Shown here: in pieces, positions 1 through 4,577 of the stretch
Numbering within the stretch: the first letter of the stretch is position 1
Layout: each line of letters opens with the position of its first letter
NCBI GenBank assembly: GCA_963205525.1
Contig: CAUJJP010000146.1
Coordinates: forward strand, 1-6,003
Origin: Pseudomonadota bacterium
GTDB taxonomy: Bacteria > Pseudomonadota > Gammaproteobacteria > Burkholderiales > Burkholderiaceae
Reading direction: 5' to 3'
Length of the DNA stretch: 6,003 nt
The notes under the pieces: model-generated
Told to the model about the DNA's origin: nothing
The model's database searches: none
The model's input: the letters and a program-made list of their open reading frames with translations, nothing else
Program-made: the position numbers and the translations under genes

Positions 1-1
1 C

Positions 2-535
2 AAGATGGCGGTCGAATGGAAGGTGGCGCTGCCGCTGCACCCGGAGTACCGCACCCTGCCCATGGTCTGGTACGTGCCGCCGCTGTCGCCCATCACCGCC
101 GCCGCGCAGGCCGGCCACGTCGGCGCCAACGGCGAGATCCCCGACGTCAACCAGCTGCGCATCCCGGTCAAGTACCTGGCCAACCTGCTCACCGCCGGCG
201 ACACGCCGCCGGTGGTGCGCGCGCTCGAGCGCATGCTGGCGATGCGCGCCTACCAGCGCGGCCGCCACGTCGACGGCAGCGACAACCGCGCCGTGCTCGA
301 GCAGGTGGGGCTGTCGGTGCACGAGGTCGAGGACATGTACAAGGTGATGGCGATCGCCAACTACGAGGACCGCTTCGTGATCCCGACCACGCACCGCGAG
401 TACGCCGAGAACGCGTTCAACGTGCGCGGCGGCTGCGGCTTCAGCTTCGGCAACGGCTGCAGCGAAGGCGTCACCGAGACCAGCCTGTTCGGCAGCGAGA
501 AGAAGCGCACCATCCCGATCAAGGCGGAGGTCTGA
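2..535 (+). CDS. narH: Respiratory nitrate reductase beta subunit NarH, C-terminal part (5' end outside window)
   Basis: This is the last 177 codons of the iron-sulfur electron-transfer subunit of the membrane-bound nitrate reductase NarGHI. NarH passes electrons from the NarI hemes to the NarG molybdenum site on the cytoplasmic face of the membrane. The visible stretch begins in the typical NarH sequence VALPLHPEYRTLPMVWYVPP and ends with the Gly/Cys-rich GGCGFSFGNGC segment (about 35 residues before the stop), both characteristic of the NarH C-terminal domain. The ferredoxin-like cysteine clusters that bind the Fe-S centres lie further upstream in this family, so they are outside the window and cannot be checked. 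The reading frame is open from base 2, and the ATG at base 5 is an internal Met, not the start. The TGA ends 2 nt before the narJ ATG, indicating one operon. Identification is by recognition of family motifs and by the narJ-narI neighbours. Confidence 0.96.
   Translation, partial: KMAVEWKVALPLHPEYRTLPMVWYVPPLSPITAAAQAGHVGANGEIPDVNQLRIPVKYLANLLTAGDTPPVVRALERMLAMRAYQRGRHVDGSDNRAVLEQVGLSVHEVEDMYKVMAIANYEDRFVIPTTHREYAENAFNVRGGCGFSFGNGCSEGVTETSLFGSEKKRTIPIKAEV
526..530 (+). promoter_or_regulatory. Shine-Dalgarno sequence of narJ
   Basis: GGAGG lies inside the last codons of narH, 7 nt before the ATG at 538. It fixes the narJ start: the frame is open further upstream, but that extension lies in the shadow of narH. 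The placement suggests translational coupling of narH and narJ. Confidence 0.8.
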
Positions 536-537
536 GC

Positions 538-1224
538 ATGAAGCTGTTCGACCACCCGCCGCAGGCCAGCCGCACGCTGCGCGTGCTGGCGCACCTGCTG
601 CGCTACCCCGACGCCGAGCTGCGCGAGCACCTCGCCGAACTGCGCGACGCCCTGCACGCCGAAGGCGCGCTCGCGGCGCCGCGCCTGGCCGAGCTCGACG
701 CCCTCGTGCAGCGCCTGCAGACCCAGCCCGGGCTGCAAAGCGAGGCCGAGTACGTCGAGATGTTCGACCGCGGCCGGCGCACCGCGCTGCACCTGTTCGA
801 GCACGTGCACGGCGACAGCCGCGACCGCGGCCCGGCGATGGTGGACCTCGCCGCCACCTACGCCAGCGCCGGGCTGCAGCTCGCCGACGGCGAGCTGCCC
901 GACCACCTGTGCGTGGTGCTGGAGTACGCCAGCACCCAGCCGGCTGCCGCCGCGCGCGCCTTCCTGGGCGAGACGGCGCACATCGTGCGCGCCATCTTCA
1001 GCGCCCTGCAGGAGCGCCGCTCGCCCTACGCCGGCGCGCTGGCTGCGGTGCTCGACCTCGCCGGCGAGCCGGCGGCGCCGGTCAAGCTCGCGCCCGAGCC
1101 CGACCTCGACGAGAGCTGGGACGAACCCGCCGCCTTCGACGGCTGCGGCAACGCCGGCCAGTCGGGCCCTGCCAAACCCATTCGCATCGTCAAGACCGCC
1201 CCCCACCCTGGAGCGCAGGCATGA
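538..1224 (+). CDS. narJ: Nitrate reductase molybdenum cofactor assembly chaperone NarJ
   Basis: NarJ is a cytoplasmic chaperone of the TorD/DmsD/NarJ family. It binds the NarG apoprotein, allows molybdenum cofactor and Fe-S insertion, and controls attachment to NarI; it is not part of the final enzyme. The product is 228 aa, close to the usual family length. Diagnostic blocks are YVEMFDRGRR (residues 72-81), LHLFEHVHGDSRDRGPAMVDL (84-104) and ELPDHLCVVLEY (119-130). The N-terminus is helical and Leu/Arg-rich (LRVLAHLLRYPD, 14-25), as in the family. The C-terminal tail (about 170-228) is Pro/Ala-rich with an acidic DLDESWDEPAAF segment, and is probably flexible. The start at 538 is supported by a GGAGG site 7 nt upstream; the same frame continues open upstream but only as an antiphase shadow of narH. 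The stop overlaps the narI start (ATGA, 1221-1224). Confidence 0.97.
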   Translation: MKLFDHPPQASRTLRVLAHLLRYPDAELREHLAELRDALHAEGALAAPRLAELDALVQRLQTQPGLQSEAEYVEMFDRGRRTALHLFEHVHGDSRDRGPAMVDLAATYASAGLQLADGELPDHLCVVLEYASTQPAAAARAFLGETAHIVRAIFSALQERRSPYAGALAAVLDLAGEPAAPVKLAPEPDLDESWDEPAAFDGCGNAGQSGPAKPIRIVKTAPHPGAQA

Positions 1225-1946
1225 ACACGGTTTACAACTTCCTCTTCGTCGTCTACCCCTACGTCTGCCTGGCGGTGTTCCTGATGGGCAGCCTGGCACG
1301 CTTCGACCGCGACCAGTACACCTGGAAAAGCGACTCCTCGCAGCTGCTGCGCGCGCGCCAGCTGCGCTGGGGCAGCAACCTGTTCCACTTCGGCATCCTG
1401 TTCCTGTTCTTCGGCCACCTGTTCGGCCAGCTCACGCCGCACGCGGTCTACGAGCTGGTGATGACGGCGCAGCAAAAGCAGATGCTGGCCATCGTCGCCG
1501 GCGGCGTCGCCGGCACGGCCTGCTTCATCGGCCTGTCCATGCTGCTGCACCGGCGCATGTTCGACCCGCGTATTCGGCTCACCAGCCACCGCACCGACCT
1601 CGCGATCCTGATCATCCTGTGGATCCAGCTCGCGCTCGGCCTGATCACGCTGCCGGCCTCGCTGTCGCACGCCGACGACCCGCAGACCATGCTGGTGCTG
1701 GCCAACTACCTGCAGGGCATCGCCACCTTCCGCCCGGACGCCGCGCCGCTGGCCGGCATCGCCTGGTACTTCCTGGCCCACATGCTGCTCGGGATGACGA
1801 TCTTCCTGCTGTTCCCGTTCAGCCGCCTGGTCCACGTCTGGAGCGGCTTCGCCTCCTCGGCCTACCTGCTGCGCCCCTACCAGGTCGTGCGCGGCCGGCG
1901 CATGAACGTCCCGGCGGGCCACAACCAGCCCGGCCGCATGGGCTGA
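1221..1946 (+). CDS. narI: Respiratory nitrate reductase gamma subunit NarI (diheme cytochrome b)
   Basis: NarI anchors NarGH to the inner membrane, oxidises quinol on the periplasmic side and carries electrons through two b hemes to NarH. The product is 241 aa, slightly longer than the 225 aa of E. coli NarI because of a C-terminal polar tail (about 226-241, RRMNVPAGHNQPGRMG). Five hydrophobic segments are visible at roughly residues 4-25, 53-71, 86-108, 127-146 and 178-200. Histidines fall at residues 56, 66, 187 and 205, the same numbers as the four axial heme ligands known for E. coli NarI, so both heme sites look intact. The N-terminus is formyl-Met followed directly by the first helix, as is usual in this subunit, with no cleaved signal. 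The ATG overlaps the narJ stop, and a TGGAG motif (1209-1213) lies 7 nt upstream. Identification is secure. Confidence 0.98.
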   Translation: MNTVYNFLFVVYPYVCLAVFLMGSLARFDRDQYTWKSDSSQLLRARQLRWGSNLFHFGILFLFFGHLFGQLTPHAVYELVMTAQQKQMLAIVAGGVAGTACFIGLSMLLHRRMFDPRIRLTSHRTDLAILIILWIQLALGLITLPASLSHADDPQTMLVLANYLQGIATFRPDAAPLAGIAWYFLAHMLLGMTIFLLFPFSRLVHVWSGFASSAYLLRPYQVVRGRRMNVPAGHNQPGRMG

Positions 1947-1951
1947 GGGAG
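1945..1951 (+). promoter_or_regulatory. Shine-Dalgarno sequence of the PpiC-type gene
   Basis: GAGGGAG starts within the narI stop codon and ends 8 nt before the ATG at 1960. It argues for 1960 rather than the in-frame GTG at 1951, which would lie on the last base of the motif itself. Confidence 0.65.
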
Positions 1952-1959
1952 TGCCTGCC

Positions 1960-2784
1960 ATGATGGTCAGTCCCTCCGTCGCCGACCCGGCCGCGCTCGC
2001 CACGGTGGCCGGCATCGCCCTGCACGGGCCCGCCGAATCGCTGAGCGCCCCCGAGCTGCGCCAGCGCGCCTGCACCGAGCTGCTGCGCCAGGCCGCGATG
2101 CGCGACGGCCTGCTCGACGCCGCCGACCCCGTGCCCACCGAAGGCGCGATCAGCGAGGCCGCGGCGCAGGCCATCGAGGCCTGGCTGGAGCGCGAGATCC
2201 AGGTCCCCGAGCCCGCGGAAGAAGCCTGCCGGCGCCACCACGCGGCGAACGCCGCACGCTACGCCGTCGGCGAGCGTGTGCTGCTGCGCCACGTCCTGTT
2301 CGCGGTCACCCCGGGGGTGGACCTGAACGCCCTGCGCCAGCGCGCCGAGGCCTGCCTGATCGACCTGCGCGCGCCCATCGTCAGCAAGAGCAAGCCGGGG
2401 GTGACGGTGGTCGACGAGGTCGACCGCTTCGCCGAGGTGGCACGCAGCAGCTCCAACTGCCCCAGCGGCGCCGAGGGCGGCGCCCTGGGCTGGCTGGAGC
2501 GCGCCGACTGCGCGCCCGAGATCGCGTCCGAGGTCTTCGGCCGCTCCGAGGTGGGCGTGCTGCCGCGCCTGGTGCACAGCCGCTTCGGGCTGCACGTGGT
2601 GGAGGTGCTGGCGCGCGAGAGCGGCAGCCAGCCGGCCTACGAGACGGTGCAGGCGGCGGTGGCGCAGTCGCTGCGCCAGCTCGGCTACGCGACCGCGCTG
2701 CGCCAGCGCCTGCAGCGGCTGGCGGCCGAGTTCGAGGTCGAGGGCGTGGACCTGGACCGCGCCGACTCGCCGCTGCTGCAGTAG
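1960..2784 (+). CDS. Parvulin-type peptidyl-prolyl cis-trans isomerase of the nar operon (PpiC/NifM-like)
   Basis: A 274-aa protein with a C-terminal parvulin (rotamase) domain at about residues 107-220. Family landmarks are RHVLF (110-114), NCPSGAEGGALGW (166-178) and FGLHVVEV (209-216). His111, Cys167 and His212 occupy the positions of the active-site His, Cys and His of E. coli parvulin 10 (PpiC). The N-terminal 100 residues are Ala/Leu-rich and helical without a signal peptide or membrane segment, so it should be cytoplasmic, unlike periplasmic SurA or PpiD. This layout resembles NifM, the nitrogenase iron-protein maturation factor. A PpiC-type gene directly after narI is also known in Pseudomonas aeruginosa (PA3871), so the association is recurrent. 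I infer a role in folding or assembly of NarGHI or of another nar product; the substrate is unknown. Start chosen at ATG 1960 (a second ATG follows at once; GTG 1951 would add three residues). Confidence 0.9.
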   Translation: MMVSPSVADPAALATVAGIALHGPAESLSAPELRQRACTELLRQAAMRDGLLDAADPVPTEGAISEAAAQAIEAWLEREIQVPEPAEEACRRHHAANAARYAVGERVLLRHVLFAVTPGVDLNALRQRAEACLIDLRAPIVSKSKPGVTVVDEVDRFAEVARSSSNCPSGAEGGALGWLERADCAPEIASEVFGRSEVGVLPRLVHSRFGLHVVEVLARESGSQPAYETVQAAVAQSLRQLGYATALRQRLQRLAAEFEVEGVDLDRADSPLLQ

Positions 2785-2810
2785 GCGCGGCGCGCGCCAT
2801 CGGCTCCGAC

Positions 2811-3509
2811 GTGCCGGACGAACTCGTCGCGCGGCTGCGCGCCTTCACCGAGCGCAGCCCGGCGACCCAGCGCTCGCTGTTCCGCCATCTGGTCGACGAC
2901 GGCCAGCGCCCCACCACCTTGTTCATCGGCTGCTCGGATTCGCGCCTGGTGCCGCATCTGCTCACCGGTGCCGGGCCGGGCGAGCTGTTCCAGGTGCGCA
3001 ATGTCGGCGCCTTCGTGCCGCCGCACGACCAGAGCCAGGGCTTTCACGGCACCGCGGCGGCGATCGAGTACGCGGTGCTCAACCTGCAGGTGCAGCGCAT
3101 CGTCGTCTGCGGCCACAGCCACTGCGGCGCCGTGCGCGCGATGTACGACGGTGCCGGGGCGGCGGCGCAGCACCTGCAGCAGTGGCTGGAGCTCGGCCGC
3201 GAGGCGGTGCTGCCGGTGGCCGAGCCCAGCCGCGACGCGCTGCGCCGCACCGAGCAGCGCGCCATCGTGCTGCAGCTCGAGCGCCTGATGGACTACCCCA
3301 TGGTGCGCGAGCGGGTGCAGGCCGGCACGCTCAGCCTGCACGGCTGGCACTATGTGATCGAGGACTGCGAGGTCCACGTCTTCGATGTCCACGAGGGCGG
3401 CTTCATCCCGGCCTCGCGCGCCGAGCACTGCGGCACCGGGCCCTATGTGCTGGAGCCGCAGGACGGCGAGGCGGGCTGGGACCCGGCCGGCATCCCGAGC
3501 GCCGGCTGA
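2811..3509 (+). CDS. Beta-class carbonic anhydrase
   Basis: A zinc enzyme interconverting CO2 and bicarbonate, predicted cytoplasmic, 232 aa. The zinc-site motif is complete: CSDSR (Cys41, Asp43, Arg45) and CGHSHCG (His102, Cys105), which gives the Cys-His-Cys ligands plus the catalytic Asp/Arg pair of beta carbonic anhydrases. Other family blocks are VRNVGAFVPP (62-71), the GTAAAIEYAV segment (80-89) and LHGWHYVIED (176-185). There is no signal peptide. The start is a GTG with no convincing Shine-Dalgarno; it is kept because no ATG occurs before the zinc-binding motifs and a later GTG would remove CSDSR. Weak initiation, or read-on from the previous gene 26 nt upstream, would fit coupled translation. 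It lies between ppiC and mobB on the same strand, so it is probably expressed with the nar operon. The physiological reason is not shown by the sequence. Function is well supported; the start is moderately supported. Confidence 0.94.
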   Translation: MPDELVARLRAFTERSPATQRSLFRHLVDDGQRPTTLFIGCSDSRLVPHLLTGAGPGELFQVRNVGAFVPPHDQSQGFHGTAAAIEYAVLNLQVQRIVVCGHSHCGAVRAMYDGAGAAAQHLQQWLELGREAVLPVAEPSRDALRRTEQRAIVLQLERLMDYPMVRERVQAGTLSLHGWHYVIEDCEVHVFDVHEGGFIPASRAEHCGTGPYVLEPQDGEAGWDPAGIPSAG

Positions 3510-3536
3510 GCGGTGGCCGCAGACAGGCACGCGACG

Positions 3537-4043
3537 ATGAAGGTGTTCGGCATCGCCGGCCGCTCCGGCATGGGCAAGACGACGCTGCTGGAGCGCCTGG
3601 TGGCGCTGTACGTGCAGCGCGGTCTGCGCGTCTCGCTCATCAAGCACAGCCACAAGGACATCGAGGTCGACCGTCCGGGCAAGGACTCATGGAGGCTGCG
3701 CGAAGCCGGCTGCCAGGAGGTGCTGCTCATGGGGCGCAGCCGCTGGGCCCTGATGCACGAGCTGCGCGAGGACGCCGAGCCGCCGCTGGACTACCTGCTC
3801 AGCCGCCTGCAGCGCTGCGACCTGGCGCTGGTGGAAGGCTTCAAGGCGGGCGAATTCCCCAAGCTGGAGGTCTGGCGTAGCGGCCCCGGCCAGCCCATGC
3901 TGTGGCCGCACTGGCCAGGCATCGTCGGCGTGGCATCCGACGCCCCGAAGCCAGCCACGCACCAGGGCTGCCCCTGGCTGGATCTGGCCGACACCGCAGG
4001 GATCGCCGACTTCGCCTGGCAGCACGCGGCGCCCGTGGGCTGA
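3537..4043 (+). CDS. mobB: Molybdopterin-guanine dinucleotide biosynthesis protein MobB
   Basis: A small P-loop GTP-binding protein that partners MobA in attaching GMP to molybdopterin, giving the bis-MGD cofactor required by NarG. The product is 168 aa, close to the E. coli MobB length. Walker A is GRSGMGKTT (residues 8-16), preceded by the typical start MKVFGIAG. Further family blocks are IKHSHKDIEVDRPGKDSWRL (35-54) and DLALVEGFK (95-103, the Walker-B-like strand with its Glu and Lys), then PKLEVWR. An in-frame GTG at 3513 would add eight residues, but ATG 3537 gives the canonical MobB N-terminus; upstream there is only a weak ACAGG-like ribosome site. It starts 27 nt after the carbonic anhydrase stop and is the last gene before convergent transcription, so its presence here ties cofactor supply to nitrate reductase synthesis. 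mobA is not in the window. Confidence 0.95.
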   Translation: MKVFGIAGRSGMGKTTLLERLVALYVQRGLRVSLIKHSHKDIEVDRPGKDSWRLREAGCQEVLLMGRSRWALMHELREDAEPPLDYLLSRLQRCDLALVEGFKAGEFPKLEVWRSGPGQPMLWPHWPGIVGVASDAPKPATHQGCPWLDLADTAGIADFAWQHAAPVG

Positions 4044-4061
4044 TCCGCCGCGCAGGCGACA

Positions 4062-4116
4062 GACCCGGCGCGAGGGCCGGGTCCTGCAAACGACAAACCC
4101 GGCGCGAGGGCCGGGT
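4062..4116. terminator. Tandem hairpins between convergent genes, probable terminator region
   Basis: Two strong stem-loops stand in the gap between mobB (+) and the thioesterase gene (-). Hairpin 1 has the 8-bp perfect stem GACCCGGC (4062-4069) / GCCGGGTC (4076-4083) with loop GCGAGG. Hairpin 2 has the 7-bp perfect stem ACCCGGC (4097-4103) / GCCGGGT (4110-4116) with the same loop sequence. Neither has a clean U-run. Read on the minus strand, hairpin 2 is followed by the T-rich stretch TTTGTCGTTTG, so it fits termination of the minus-strand genes best; on the plus strand the downstream bases are GC-rich. The placement 3' of both gene sets supports a terminator role, but efficiency cannot be judged from sequence. 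Confidence 0.65.
4063..4083. repeat. Direct repeat copy 1 of a 21-nt hairpin unit
   Basis: ACCCGGCGCGAGGGCCGGGT plus a final C is identical to 4097-4117, with copy starts 34 bases apart. The unit is itself an inverted repeat around a GCGAGG loop. Duplication of a terminator-like hairpin would explain it. Confidence 0.85.
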
Positions 4117-4117
4117 C
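4097..4117. repeat. Direct repeat copy 2 of the 21-nt hairpin unit
   Basis: Identical over all 21 bases to 4063-4083. The preceding base differs (A instead of G), which shortens the perfect stem from 8 to 7 bp. The 13 bases between the copies (4084-4096) are A-richer than the surroundings. Confidence 0.85.
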
Positions 4118-4157
4118 GTGGGTCGGATCGGGAGCTCGGCGGCGCCGTCGACCGGAT

Positions 4158-4565
4158 TCAGGCCAGGCCGGCCTTGGCGCGCTTGGCCTGCAGGCGCTGG
4201 GCCGTCTTCTCCAGGCCGACGACGAAGCGCGCGTGCTTGCCGCGCGCGACTTCCTCCACCCCGTCGCGGGCGGTGAAGTCGAACACGACCGCCGGGCCGT
4301 TCACCTCGGCCACGGTGACCGTGATCTCGACCCACATGCCCAGCAGCGTGGCGCCGACGTGGTCGAGCTCGATGCGCGTTCCCACCGAGTCCTTGCCCTC
4401 GCCGGTGTGGGCCAGCAGCAGGTCGCGGCAGGCGACCTCCAGGTCGTAGAGCAGGCTGGGCGTGGAATACACGCGCAGGTCATCGCCCATGAAGCCGATC
4501 GTGCGGCCGGTGTCGATGTCGAAGCGGCGGGTGCTGCTCAGGCCGGGTTTCAGGGTATCGCTCAA
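4158..4565 (-). CDS. FlK-like hot-dog fold acyl-CoA thioesterase
   Basis: A small hot-dog protein, 135 aa from the proposed start, resembling the fluoroacetyl-CoA thioesterase FlK of Streptomyces cattleya. With M at 4565 as residue 1, Thr35, Glu43 and His69 sit in YSTPSLLYDLEVACRD and RIELDHVGAT. Their spacing (8 and 26 residues) equals that of the FlK triad Thr42-Glu50-His76, and the Gly-Thr before the His strand is also kept. The substrate is probably not fluoroacetyl-CoA; such homologues are generally annotated only as thioesterases, and an ordinary acyl-CoA is more likely. The start is uncertain. TTG 4565 has an AGGA site at 7 nt and gives the N-terminus MSDTLKPGL. GTG 4595 adds ten residues, overlaps the upstream gene and has no ribosome site. 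The gene sits directly downstream of an acyl-CoA synthetase, probably in one transcript. Confidence 0.82.
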   Translation of the reverse strand: MSDTLKPGLSSTRRFDIDTGRTIGFMGDDLRVYSTPSLLYDLEVACRDLLLAHTGEGKDSVGTRIELDHVGATLLGMWVEITVTVAEVNGPAVVFDFTARDGVEEVARGKHARFVVGLEKTAQRLQAKRAKAGLA

Positions 4566-4572
4566 TTGCTTG

Positions 4573-4577
4573 TCCTC
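4573..4577 (-). promoter_or_regulatory. Shine-Dalgarno sequence deciding the thioesterase start
   Basis: Read on the minus strand, the synthetase stop TGA runs into GAGGA, followed by 7 nt (CAAGCAA) and then TTG at 4565. The overlap of stop codon and ribosome site suggests translational coupling, and favours TTG 4565 over GTG 4595. Confidence 0.6.

Noticed and set aside
16..537. An apparent 174-codon N-terminal extension of narJ
   Set aside because: It is an antiphase reading of narH with Arg/Ala-rich sequence. NarJ family motifs start after 538, where there is a good ribosome site.
1951..1959. GTG at 1951 as the start of the PpiC-type gene
   Set aside because: The Shine-Dalgarno motif GAGGGAG runs up to 1951, so it is correctly spaced for ATG 1960 but not for this GTG.
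1026..2174. A long minus-strand open frame (382 codons) across narJ, narI and ppiC
   Set aside because: It lies opposite three secure genes and has biased Gln/Val/Ala composition with no recognisable motif. It is a shadow caused by high GC.
3513..3536. GTG at 3513 as the start of mobB
   Set aside because: MobB proteins normally begin with MKxFGIAG, which matches ATG 3537. The extra eight residues have no family match.
2685..3653. A 322-codon minus-strand open frame opposite the carbonic anhydrase
   Set aside because: The plus strand encodes an intact zinc enzyme here, and the minus frame shows His/Arg/Ala-rich shadow composition.
4063..4117. The two 21-nt repeats as a minimal CRISPR array
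   Set aside because: There are only two copies, the 13-nt gap is far shorter than a spacer, the repeat is a terminator-like palindrome and no cas gene is nearby.
3901..4276. Small plus-strand open frame spanning the mobB end and the intergenic hairpins
   Set aside because: Its Arg-rich translation runs through the hairpin repeats and into the antisense of the thioesterase gene. There is no ribosome site or recognisable domain.
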